Assembly (NCBI RefSeq): GCF_963259705.1
Contig: NC_081849.1
Location: 55,276,093 to 55,340,092 of the forward strand
DNA from: Myotis daubentonii
Lineage: Eukaryota > Chordata > Mammalia > Chiroptera > Vespertilionidae
DNA length: 64,000 nt
Direction of reading: 5' to 3'
The translations under genes were made by a program, and so were the position numbers. Under the pieces are notes generated by a model. It was given only the letters and a program-made list of their open reading frames with translations. It did no database searches and was not told the DNA's origin. Shown piece after piece: positions 21,694 to 33,628 of the stretch. Position 1 is the first letter of the stretch. The number at the start of each line of letters is the position of its first letter.

Positions 21694-21886
21694 ACAGAGA
21701 GATGAAGGGAGAGGGATAAAGAGCCAGAAACTTCGATGAGAGAGAAACATCGATCAGCTGCCTCCTGCACACCTCCTAGTGGAGATGTGCCCACAACCAA
21801 GGTACATGCCCTTGACCAGAAACGAACCTGAGACCTTTCAGTCCCCAGGCCGATGCTCTATCCACTGAGCCAAACCGGTTAGGGCT
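21694..21886 (-). mobile_element. VES-type SINE, antisense
   Basis: Reading the - strand: AGCCCTAACCGGTTTGGCTC, AGTGGATAGAGCATCGGCC, a B-box-like GTCTCAGGTTCGTTTC, CAGGAGGCAGCTGATCGATG and a CT-rich tail. The A box TGGCTCAGTGG is intact. No clear target duplication found. Confidence 0.93.
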
Positions 21887-24800
21887 ATTCCACCTTCTTT
21901 AGTTGAGTTGTCTCTTAGGTATGACTTAAACTTAATTTTAAATCAACACTTGCCTTAGGCTGTCAAGATGATATTTAATAGGAATAAATGTACAGTATGG
22001 ACTCTTAATGATCAATAATTGCCCCCAGAAACACCATGTTAGGGCTTTCTAAATTCAAGGCACTTTAAATCAGATATGACATACATGGTTGTTATAACAA
22101 TGCTAAGGGTGGGAGGGTTAGAAAGATCATAGTAACCCAACTGAATTATGGGACATCAGAAAATCATATTACGATTTAACCGAATGGAACAACTAGAAAA
22201 ATGAAGCTGGTATTATAGTTGATATCATAGTGCACACCTATAATACCCTGTATATAATTTTTAAAATCTTTATTGTTGAAAGTATTACATATGTCCCTTT
22301 TTTTCTTTTTGACAACACATTTAGAAATGAACATAGGCAAAATAGAGCAAATGTGGTGAATAATGATGTAACAGATATAGATCATTTTGAAAGTCATTTT
22401 CTATGAGGAAAGTTTGAAAGAACTGGGAGGAGTCTATTGAAGAAAAGATTTAGAGAAGACAGAAAAGTTGTTTCTAAATTCCTAAAGGTATGCCATCTGA
22501 AAAAGAGATTGTTCTTTAGGGCTCCGGGTGAAAGGAAAAAAGAGTGATTGCATAAAAGTTTCAGGCAGGTAGATTATTGTTCAGTGAAAAAAACACATAT
22601 ACTCAGGATCAGGAATGTTCAAGGTAGGGAAAAGCTGCTTCAGAACCTAGGATCACGAGTCGCCTCTCCCTGAAAGTGGTCCACCAGGTGGAGAAGTGGC
22701 TTGAGAAGGTTAGTTTACCGGCAATGAAAACCTGGGCGGGGTGGTTAACCTAGATGGATTTTAAGATGATCTAGACTTGCCAATTTATCTTCCAAGTTAT
22801 TTCTCAATATGAGCGGACACCTATTTCAAAACGAGCAAGGCAAAATAGTAAAATGTAAACTTAAAAACTGGCAGGGCTAATTTTGCATACTGATGTGGAA
22901 GTCTAAGATAAAACAAGGAGAGAAAAATATTATGGAGTAAATTTTTTGTATGACCCAGTTTAACTAAAAAATATAAATGGAACATTGCAATGTTATAAAA
23001 TAGATGATAAGAATTTACTTATTTTCACTTCCAGAAAATATGCACACAAATAATAACAACTTTCCCTGAGTAGAACATAGTTACTTTTGTAGCCCTTCTG
23101 ATAGGCACTTTGACATTAAAATCAAATCTGGCTCCAGAAACCTGAAGCAATACAAGTGCTTTAAATAGTGACAAACCATTTAACTCATAACTGTGCAGAA
23201 AAAAATAATGATACTTTCATTAGATATATGTAACAGCAAAAATAATTTAATAGCATAGTTGATTAGAGCAGCAAACATCTATGGTCTGGATGGCACTAAA
23301 TGAATGCCAGTGAAGGCTCGGAGCTTTCCTTTTGCTCAGCATGTGGTGTAGACACTTCCTTCTTATCACCTCAGTCCTGTCCACAGCATTACATTAGACT
23401 GGGCGCTAAGACTAGAGTTATTGAGTGGTTTTGTGTTTGGGATTCTGACTGTTTCATGAAATGCTTTTTAATGAATATCTTAATGCACTTTATAATCTAT
23501 GGTTTCTTTATTTCTCTTTTTTTTTCCCCACCTGGAGATTAATATCTAAGAAACAGTATATTTTTTGAACTGCCAGGTTTTATTTTTAATACCCTTGGTT
23601 AACTATTAATCCTTTAAAATAGTTATTCTTGGATTCCTGCTAAAGAAAGATTCTTATCATCAACATTCCTATGAAAAGGATGACTTATTGAAGGAAGTAC
23701 GGGAATTTACTAGTACATTAAAGCAGGTATGAATTTGCAAATGGGTTTTACTTATGTCAGGAATACAATGCAAATGCAAATATTCCCCTGTGTAAAATAA
23801 TAGCAAATGAAAGGAAATGAACATAAACTACTGATTCAACTGATTGCAATCAATGCTAGTAAGGATGTAGAAATAAATGGTTTAGAAATTTTCAAGAAGG
23901 TTAAACGATACTAATCCACTGTCTTCAGTTATTTAATATGTCTTCAATAGATTCACCTGCTGATGGACCTATATTTATAGCCTATAATTAATGCCCTGTT
24001 TAACATACATATTTTATTACCTCCCTACTATTGAAAAAAAGTTCATAGAAAAATAATTTTTTAACTTCTCATTTTCATTTTATTTTTGTGTCTTCTGCTT
24101 TATTTCTACAGCCCCCCTTTCCCTTATTAAAAATTGAAGTCGGCTTCTAAGCATTAGTAGAATAATATGCTTTGACCAAATGTAGTTAATAGACTATTGT
24201 GTTCTTTAAAAAAAATAACCTCCTACCTACACATTTTTTACAATTACAGTATTAATAAGAAAAGGTAATACAATTTGGTTTATATAATTATTATTGATTT
24301 GCTTTCACTTTTCAAATATACTTTTGAAGTAGGGCAGTACTCTGGTGCTTCTACTTCATCAGGTTTAAGTCAGTTTTGCAAAGTGATTTTGATCTTAGTC
24401 AGGACTGTTCAAATAAAGTGGATTGATAATCAATAAAAGAAAATCCTACATGAATTATTTTGATCTATATATTGGTTTAAGTATTTGTCCTAATAGCACA
24501 TTCTCAAAGAGCATATATGAGACCCATGCTTCACTTTTTAAAACTGTACATTAGGAAAGTAAGATAGAGTCTGTTATGTATTTATTAGGTGCATAACTTT
24601 ATACCCACTTATACTGCTTGTGTCTTCAGAATTCCTTACTTAATCATGTTAGGTGAATTCTTAATGATGTACATAATCGAGGTATTAACACCACACATAC
24701 TAAAAGATAATGAAAAAGTGCTTAGCTTATCTAGTGAGCATTGGCAAATGGGTTTTGGCTAATGTGATCAAATAAAACCAGAAGAATTCTTAAACAATGC

Positions 24801-26227
24801 GATATAACAGAAAAGAATAGGAAAATAATATTCTTTCCACCATTTTAAAATTTGACTACACTAGTCTAATACATTTAAGAAATTGATGATAAAGTATTTT
24901 TATAAACTTTCCTCTTTCTGGATCCATTCATTCAAATACTATAGCATTGTTGTTTGTTGTTGTTGTTTTAATATGACATAGTTTATTTTTCTTACATGTT
25001 CACAATGGCATTATGCTACTCCTTGGACTGTAGTAACAAGTTTACCTTGCTTTGAAAAATACAGATGATGAGATAAATTTCTGAAGTATTTCTGTAAGTA
25101 CTTTTCCCTTTATACTTTGTCCCCCCAAATGCAGTTTGCCTGTTTGTGGGTTCCTACACAAAGGCATCTGGCACTAGGACCTATGTGAGCTGAAATCCGA
25201 TCTGTGTCCCATTCACCAAGCCATGTAGCTTGTCATGGGGCTGCACTGACTTGAGGGACAATAAACTTTTTCTCTATTGAAAAGCATTGTCCCATTGCCA
25301 AGTGCTTTACCCAGGGGAAAAATAAACCCACCAGATAATGTGTGGTTTCTACTGCGTCCCCCCAGAGAGGGTGCCTTTTTATGAATTGCACAAATATGAC
25401 ATAAAAATTATGGTCATCAGAGACTATTCTAATGACTCAGCAGTCTGCATTGCCAAAAGGAAAGACAAAAGAAATCCAGGGAGAAGTAGGTCCAATAGTT
25501 TGATTTTGGATTAAATAATAATCTTTGAAATTCAAGAAAGATATTATAGCTTTGAGAGGAAGAGCTTTTATTATGAGAGACTAGTTTTTTGTTTGTTTTT
25601 GAGTTTCAAAAGGCTAAGACCTGAAAAATAGGGGGAAAAAGATTAAAAATATAGTAGATGAAAAACTGAACTAACCAGAAAAAAGGTTGAGGAGACCTAT
25701 GTTCCCCTCTTCCCATGTTGAGGAAAAAAATATTTAGATACTGGTAGGAGCTTGATAAAGTACATCTAACTTGTTCTCCACTCCAGGTTCTAGTTTCAAA
25801 CAGGTCAGAAAATAAAATCGTCAGATATTTGGTAGTCTCAAAAAGAATGAACTGTACCTCAACTTCAAGGGCAAGCCTAGAGATATGACAAGCCCTGCAG
25901 AGTTTCGATGACACCCTGATTCAGTACAGCAGCTATGGAACTGACATGGTCATAGTGCTCCTCGTCATGGGTGGCCTGAAATAGTTCTTTCTTGCAGCTA
26001 CCCCCAAAGCTTTACAGAAGCTTTTTATGTTCAAATATTTTCTGTGTCTCTGGGAGAAGAATCATTAGGGAACAGAGAGAAAGCTGTTGGACATGAGAAA
26101 GTGTGATAGACTGAGAAAAGGTAGTGACCTCTGAGGACCTAATGACTAGTCAGTAGACAGTCAATGCAAGTAGCTTGAACTTCTGGTTGGGATCAATCCC
26201 AGGTACAAAAACAACTCAGCAGATACC
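21887..26227. other. unassigned AT-rich sequence
   Basis: A 4.3-kb stretch with no gene and no repeat I can name. A GTT-rich run lies near 24950-24970. The frame at 23300-23542 and the segment near 25120-25330 (with CAATAAACTTTTTC) have no recognisable motifs; the latter might be an old retrocopy or LTR end. Confidence 0.3.
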
Positions 26228-26233
26228 TCCCTA

Positions 26234-26452
26234 CAGCCGTGGCCAAACTATGGCCCAAGGGCCGGATCCGGCCCGTTTGAAATGAATAAAACTAAAAAAA
26301 TATATATATATACCATACCCTTTTATGTAATGATGTTTACTTTGAATTTATATTAGTTCACACAAACACTCCATCCATGCTTTGGTTCCAGCCCTCCGGT
26401 CCAGTTTAAGAACCCATTGTGGCCCTCGAGTCAAAAAGTTTGCCTACCCCTG
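26234..26452 (-). mobile_element. non-autonomous hAT element, 219 bp
   Basis: The left end is CAGCCGTGGCCAAACTATGG and the right end AAAGTTTGCCTACCCCTG, inverted repeats of the CAGGGGT(A/G)GGCAAAC type. Inside, GGCCCAAGGGCCGGATCCGG and CATTGTGGCCCTCGAGTC are typical of bat hAT MITEs. The right flank GCCTAGAA fits a hAT target, but the left flank does not match it, so the duplication has decayed. Confidence 0.85.
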
Positions 26453-26829
26453 GCCTAGAATCTATTTTATCCAAAAAAAAAAAATAGGTGGATATAGAGG
26501 AACTCATTCAACTATGAAAATTCTAAATAAATTACAAGTTTTTCTTCTACTTGAGCTTGCAATAGTCTTAAATTTACTTATTATGGATTTACATAAAGAC
26601 AGTTGTAGTTTTTATGCCCAAATTTGTGGCTTATGATAATCAAAAGTCTTCAAAAGAATACAAAAATCATTGCAGGAAAAAAAAGCTAGAGTGTTACTCC
26701 TACTAGTAAATTATTTTACAATACCCATTGCAATATGACTGCATTTTAGAAGATTCCATTTTCCAACAGTATTTTGGGGGATTCAGTTATTGGCATAGTT
26801 TATTCACTTATAATTGCAACTTGAGGAAT
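26453..26829. other. unassigned sequence
   Basis: Nothing recognised. Confidence 0.3.
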
Positions 26830-26990
26830 CTTATCAATTATATCTTCCCAACTAAGGTGAGAAAAATGAACTGAGACAGATGAAGTGACTTTCTCAGTTT
26901 GTTTCTGAGCCTCTAGATTAAGACCTAGTAATGCTTTTTCCAGTTTTCTCTGACTCTCCCAGAAGTGATGAAAGCCCATCTTAAAATTCT
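26830..26990 (-). mobile_element. possible MIR SINE, antisense
   Basis: AACTGAGACAGATGAAGTGAC, read as shorter matching blocks, followed by ATTAAGACCTAGTAATGC, follows the antisense MIR order (GAAACTGAGGC, AAGTGACTTGCC, AACCCAGG). Weak. Confidence 0.4.
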
Positions 26991-27270
26991 AGCTAATATT
27001 CCTTCTTTTAAGCAAAAAGCAAGCAAAAAGATTAATAAAAATAAAGCTTTTGGATGAGAACCAGAGCAATTTCTTGGGTTTATTAATATCAAAGAAACAC
27101 AAAGGGATTCAAATGTATATATTAGTTTGGATATGTATATAATTATATGGATATTTATCTATATATTATATATATGTGAACAGCAAATACATTGTGAAGA
27201 TTCAAATATTTATATCTGTGGAGCATTTAGTAATAATTCTTCAAGGCTAAGTATTGATTAAAAAAGAATA

Positions 27271-27381
27271 AATGATTCTCAGCTTCAGTAAATCACACTG
27301 TCATAGCAAATAGATCTAGATAAAGGAACCAAATTCTCTTAGTGTCTCAATGTGTAAAATGAAGTATGGCCTTAGGAATCA
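27271..27381 (+). repeat. source copy of a local duplication
   Basis: TTCAGTAAATCACACTGTC and TGGCCTTAGGAATCA recur in the same order at 28091-28154, where about 50 bp between them are missing. Confidence 0.8.
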
Positions 27382-28049
27382 TCACTTCATATTTTAGAAA
27401 ATATAATTTTTACTTCTTGGATGTATTTGGATAGTAAAATCATGTAATTATAAAGTGTGAATGTGTATGTGAAGACATCAGTGAGAACACAGAATCTCTC
27501 AGAAATTTCACCAAGAGTGAGATTGTAGATAAAATACAAGGCATTTTTATGCTGGTGTGAAAAAGCTGACTAAAATATTTACGTATTAATATCCCATTGC
27601 AAAGATCACTGTTAGCTCATTGGCCTTAAATTATTCACCAGGTTCAATGGTTATTATTTTTGGCTGCTGCAGTCAGACCTTATAAATACATTTCTAAGGT
27701 CACACACTCTACTTTTCATCTAAATCTTTCTCCTTCTTTTCTCTTTTAAAGCTGAACATTAAATGAAATTACCTGACATGAGTAACCTTAGTGAGTCAAA
27801 CACTTTTTAGACCACAAATGAAACTACAATGATATTATTCTTTGTATTATTCAAAGGGTGATTCAGAAGTCAGGAAATAGGGGATTTTAGTATCAACTTT
27901 AATAAATATTATTTTTAAATGGCAATCACAGCAGTACCTTTTTTGTTTGAGAACAAAAATTATCACATTGAAATGTAAGTTTCAAATATATTTTTTTTAG
28001 ATTACTCAGTGTTGACAATCTTCAACAGAAACTTTATCTTTCTTATTAA
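27382..28049. other. unassigned sequence between duplication copies
   Basis: No gene or repeat family recognised. Confidence 0.3.
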
Positions 28050-28172
28050 CAGATATATTAAGGAATTCAGTCCATTAAAAACACAAACAAATAATTCTAA
28101 TCTTCAGTAAATCACACTGTCCTACATGTAAAATGAAACATGGCCTTAGGAATCAGATATATTAAGGAATTC
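28050..28172 (+). repeat. second duplication copy flanked by 19-bp direct repeats
   Basis: CAGATATATTAAGGAATTC occurs at 28050-28068 and again at 28154-28172. Between them lies a shortened copy of 27271-27381. Direct repeats of this length resemble a target duplication, so the copy may have been inserted rather than tandemly duplicated. Confidence 0.8.
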
Positions 28173-29814
28173 GCTCCATGTTTCTTATATACTGACTGAG
28201 CTATGGTAAATAGTTCTCTGCAATGCGGGCATCTCACATCACTGTATAACTAGAAGGACCCTTTTTCTTTTGCACCCTTTAAATTTCACTTTGCTTTAAA
28301 TTCAAACACAGGGAAAGATCAATGTTCTCATTGTAGGGGTGCAGTGGCCTGCCAAGCATAGTCTCACTCAGATTAAAGAGTCAATGTAGAATTCAGAAAC
28401 ATGTGTTCCTTTGACTTAAAAACAAGTTTGGGAACCCACAAGATGAAACTAAACTCTTGACCTAGAGTTAATCTTGGGAAATCAGTTTCCATTTATGTTT
28501 CAGTCAGATTTCCTGTGACATCACCTGACCTCACATCACCAACCACAAGGGAATTTGGCCAGTACCCAATGAACTGTTCCTCAGCCTAGAAAAGTGCAAT
28601 ACGCTGTTGGAGTCTTGTTTTGGACATTCTCTCTGAGTCGAATGCTGTGTCAGTTTCCCCTGCTTCTCTATGAGTCTAAATATTTCTGCCTGATTGTGAT
28701 AAACTTTCTTCCATGTTCAACCATCAATTTTTACCTAATCTTTAATTCATTAGACACATAAATATGGCTGTCAGTTAGGTAGTAGACATAATATTAACTA
28801 TGCTTCTAAAATCCTTTGCAGGCCCCAAAACTTCTAGAAATGTTTGTTCTCTGGTTCAATCCTGTTTCTCTTTAGAATGCAGAGTTCTGCTCCACTGCCT
28901 GCAGCCAGACCTCATGTTGACTTCCTCCTCTCCTCTTATTTTCAACTACCCATGGCCACCTTCTCAAACTTCTTTCCTGGTCCATGAGCCTCATTACCAT
29001 TCTCTTCTTTGGTTCTCTAAGGAGCAGTAAGTCCCTGGCTGCCCCATAGATAGGCTACTTTTTAAGGCACAACTTTAAAAGAATGAACACTTGGTGGGTG
29101 AGAAAATCAAATCCTAAAGGAGACTTTATTAATGTGCTTTGGGAAGTAGGAGAACAACAGCATCTCCACAGGAGACAGTGGTAGAGTGTCTAGAAGGCAA
29201 GGTACTATTTTAATGTGTTACTTCATTGAAGAGCCATACAAGGAGAGACAAGACTAAATAGAATCTGGAAATCTAAAAATAGGATGACAAAAGAGGAAGA
29301 ATATGGGAATAAATCTTAAAAATAATTATGGAGTACCTACTGGATATATATATAGAATGAAATAGCCAGGGAACGTAACTTGGGTGTCAGAAAATGCTTC
29401 TGGATCCTTGATCTTGAAACTAAAATTTTATGTCAACATACAAACACTTTTAAAAGCATTGCAGTGGATGAATTGATGTCTATGTATAGATTTTCACTGG
29501 TTCATCCATGCCTTGGTTGAAATATCCCTTAATTATGTTTAACTACATTTACTCTGATTGATGATTTCCAAATAACCAAATAATTATTAATTATCACCTA
29601 AGGTAGCATGAAACTGGAAAGCAAACACCTTAGAATACACACAAATATCCTAGTTCCTAGAATTATATATTTATGTAGATAATAAATTAAGCAAACAGCA
29701 TGGTTCATCTTCACTATTTGCATTCTCTAATTTCACTATTGAGTACTCTGTTACCATAGGGACTGAGCACTCACTCCTTTGACAGAAAACATTTTAGAGA
29801 TAAAGAGAGCAAAC
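28173..29814. other. unassigned sequence
   Basis: No gene recognised. The segment about 28480-28700 is less AT-rich and has a texture like an old LTR, but I cannot assign it. The frame at 28800-29030 has no motifs. Confidence 0.3.
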
Positions 29815-30010
29815 TCTGGTACAAAATCACCTGAGTTATTCTTGCTTTAGCACCTAAATACTGGATGTCCCTAGGCAAGTTACTTGACCTTTCTTTGTTT
29901 CTGTTACCTCATCTGGAAAGGGGAGTAAACTGTTACTTCGATCTTTGGGTCGTTATGAGGATTAAATGGTGTAATAAATGACTTGTTTAAAAATATTCCT
30001 GTATATAACA
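29815..30010 (+). mobile_element. MIR SINE
   Basis: Follows the MIR order: CCCTAGGCAAGTTACTTGAC, CTCATCTGGAAAGGGGAGTA and TTATGAGGATTAAATGG. Ancient tRNA-derived SINE. Confidence 0.75.
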
Positions 30011-30074
30011 TTCGATATTTTTTGGTTTAATTGGTCACAAATATCTATTTACAAGTTTATCTCTACAAATTCCA

Positions 30075-30300
30075 AATTTTCTACAGGAATTTTGGTCTAA
30101 TCCCAGATACTTCTTATAGTTGTGTAGACTTTAGACAGGTTATTTATCCTCTTTCCTTTGGCTTACTCATTTGTGTAACAGGGATAATAAACAGCACTTC
30201 ATCTATAGGATTGTGAGAATCAAATGAACTAACATATAAACACTTATATGTTAAGTATCTCATATATAAGCATTCAATCAATATTAGGTACTTTATTATT
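30075..30300 (+). mobile_element. MIR SINE
   Basis: A second MIR directly after the first: AGACAGGTTATTTATCCTC, TAACAGGGATAATAAACAG and TTGTGAGAATCAAATGAAC, then a worn TCAATCAATATTAGGTAC tail. Confidence 0.7.
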
Positions 30301-32667
30301 GTTATTGTTACTATATATGTCAAGTGTCTACCAGAGGACAGGGCCCATAGTTCATTTATACATGTAAATTACTTTCTCCGTCTTCTCCCAGGTATACTAA
30401 TTATTTTTGGTCAAGGTATATGAATCTATACTTCTATGCATTTTTTAAAGTAACAATCTTTGACTTCTTATATCCACAGTAACTTTCTCTTTTCAGTCAA
30501 AATTTCCTTATAAAAGCAAGTATTAATGGAAAACTTAACCAGACTACACAGAACATCTCAACATATTCATTTCACATGAGTTCTACATAGTCAGTTTTCT
30601 GTTCGTGTAATTTCTAACATTTGTCTATACTAATAATATGAATAATAATAATAATGTTAAAAATATATGACACCGTATAACACATTTATAGAGGATAAAT
30701 GAGTATACTTAATTTTAGATTATAAACTTGGATATTTATCTGAGAATTACATGTGACTTTCATGCATTGGACATTTTCTCCCTGATCAGACTAGAGAAGT
30801 ATCAGACAAAAATGAACAAAGTGAAAATAATTATTTGGTACTAGTCTAAGCTCATTAACCATATGTTTTTCTAATTGGGGTGTTTTTTTTACAATTATGT
30901 TATGTTATATTATATGTAAACAACTTTGTGGATCTGCACATCTAGGACTCAGTTTTATAGGTCAATGAAAATATATCATCAGATGGAAAAAGATCAATTC
31001 TAGGCAAGCTTCCTGTTGACAAATTTTACAATACCTCCAAGTTGTACTTTGATATTTTATTTTCCTGCTTTTATATGCTTTTTTTAATTCCATGTGTATT
31101 TTTCAATAGATTAGTTTATCATCCTTTTCTGCCAAACTCTAGCTGAATTTCAGCAAGGCAGAGAGACATTGGGTAAGTATTGTACCATTCATTTGGAAAA
31201 AGTCAGGAGTACAGTAAACTCACATACATTCCTCAGCATGTTCTCCATCACTAGCCTGAAATAACATCTTCTGAGGCAGCATGGCCATCCTCTCCATTAA
31301 TCATGCCAAATTTGGCTCCTTAGGAATACAATAAAGTTCACAGTGACTGCTATTAAAAGAAAATTAATATCATCGGAGACATAATGTCATACAAAATTAC
31401 CCAGCCTCTAACATATGTTAGTTCCTCAGTATGTGCAAAGAAAAAAAGACAGAGCTTTTTCTGAAAACTGAAAATAAAAATACTTAATCTCTGTTAAATT
31501 TCTACTGTGAAACTAATAACTTTATGCACTTGCAAAGAATAGGCCATCAAACCCTTTGCATCTAAATATCCATTGGCTTAGTTAATACAAAATACTGGAG
31601 AACAGAATTAAAAAAAAACACATTTATATTTTTCAGGTAATTTAAGTAATATTTTTTCCTTAAGTGAAGACAGAATTTCTACTAAGCAAAAGCTAATTTG
31701 CTACTCAGATTTGAAAGGTCTGACTTTAGAATATAAATGGAAAACTACGATTTGGAAAATCCTGTGACTCAGCTCTAAGACACTTTGGTGCACAGGAGCC
31801 ATGGAGTGTCATTTTGAATGTGTAAGTGGCATGATAAACCTCCCACTCTTCTAAGAATAGAGCTATCACTGGACCCTGTTATCTCACCACCCCAAGGTAC
31901 AATATGATAATGATACCACTTAACATCATTGCTGAAGGGGGGCAGGAGGGGTGGAAAAGCTGCAAGCATTTTAACTAGAAAGAATATCAAATTGAAATAT
32001 TAATTTACTGATTAATATAACATTAGCTGACCTATTTTCTGCAGCTTGTTAAACAACAAAGACTTGTGCAGCTAAATAACTGCCTAAAAGATAAATGTTT
32101 TAAGAATTCCCAGGGAGATGTTTAGCTCTTTTTTTCAACATCATTAACGATATGCCTTGCATATATCAGGCAGTTTTATGCTTTCTGTGCTGAAACATCC
32201 TGTTTACATTTATTAATGCAGTCTAAAGAATTGGGATTTACAGAAGAGTTCCCCCTTGTCTCAAAACTAAGACCAATAGTGTCAGTTTTCTTACCCTTAG
32301 TGACTCTGTAGAATTTACAAGGATGCAAATTCTTTCAAGAAAGTGAATCAGGTCACTCTCAGAAATTTATTTTCTTAAACTATTCATAAATTGAGATAAT
32401 ATTGATTTTAAAAATAGAAACCAGCAAGTTGCTGCCACATGCTCATAGCCCAAGGACCTTAGAAATTCAGGCTAATCTTCAGAGAAGTATACTAAAATGA
32501 AAGAGAAATAGCTTTTCTGCTGAAAGAGAGGAGCTCCTAGTACAACTTGGTTGCTAATACCATGCGCTGATAGACTGTATTTTTCATCATAAAGTTAAAG
32601 ATTTTTTAACAAAGTTCTGTCTTGAATTCCAAAAATGCTAGCAGTGTTATCAATCAAGAAATGATAT
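30301..32667. other. unassigned AT-rich sequence
   Basis: No gene or repeat family recognised; a short AAT run lies near 30640-30653. Confidence 0.3.
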
Positions 32668-32678
32668 AAAACTCACTT

Positions 32679-32883
32679 GGAGCCCTGGCTGGTGTTGCTC
32701 AGTTGGTTGAACATTGTCCCATGCACTGAAAAGTCGCCAGTTCAATTCCCCATCAGGACATTTACTTAGGTTTTGAGTTCGATCCCTGGTTGGGCATGTG
32801 CAGGATGCAACTGACCAATGTTTCACTCTCACACCAATGTTTTGCTCCCTCTCTCTCTCCAATTAACTTTAAAAAACATATTA
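32679..32883 (+). mobile_element. VES-type SINE with perfect target duplication
   Basis: GGAGCCCTGGCTGGTGTTGC, then TCAGTTGGTTGAACATTG, B-box-like GTTCAATTCCCC and a CT-rich tail. Flanked by the perfect 11-bp duplication AAAACTCACTT (32668-32678 and 32884-32894). It belongs to the CCCTGGCTGGTG-headed type, unlike the ACCGGTTTGGCTC-headed copies at 12342 and 46182. Confidence 0.93.
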
Positions 32884-32894
32884 AAAACTCACTT

Positions 32895-33571
32895 TGATTT
32901 GCTGAATTCTGATGCATGGTCTGAAGAAAACTGAATGGTTTTCTTAGGTTAATCCAATGGTGATCCATGGGAGATGTAAATGGTGATGATGGGTAGAGTT
33001 AATAAAGTATAGTTGCTAACGGTTTGATAGGAAATGAAGTAAGGTTTCCCATGTAATAGGTTGTTGAGACTAATGGAAAGAACAGGTCTAAGTCATCTTA
33101 ACTCTTTAGAATATATTGTTGATTAATTACTCATTAATGTAATTTGGAAGAGAATGCTGACTTTTGCTTAACATTTTTATTGAACCTACATGCTTTAACA
33201 TAAAAATTTATACATGTTTGGGTTTTTTAAAGCCCAAATATGACCTCCTGAGTTAATGAAGGCTATTTGAATCCATCCCTACGTTTTAGTAACTACATTA
33301 AGTCACAAAACCTACAGTTGTAATTTTCCTCTCTTTTTTAATTCAGTCTTTCTAAGTTTCAGCTCTGTAATATATGTTTTGAAGCATCATTTTTCTGTCA
33401 ACTTCTAGAACAGTTTGTTGCCTTTTAAGTAAACATTTCATTTAATTTCAATGCCTATGTTCTTTTGGACCAGTTAATAGAATATCCCTGGAATCCCCTG
33501 AGATGCCAGGTTTTGTGTCAATTGCTAAACTTTTCTTCAACAGGAACCTCCCTTTATAAATTCATTTTATG

Positions 33572-33572
<1 letters not shown>
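32895..33572. other. unassigned sequence
   Basis: Nothing recognised. Confidence 0.3.

Positions 33573-33623
<51 letters not shown>
33573..33623 (+). repeat. (CT)n microsatellite
   Basis: About 25 uninterrupted CT units. Confidence 0.97.

Positions 33624-33628
<5 letters not shown>

Noticed and set aside
26382..26636. 84-codon frame overlapping the hAT element
   Set aside because: Starts in the non-coding hAT MITE and runs into unrelated AT-rich DNA; no motif.
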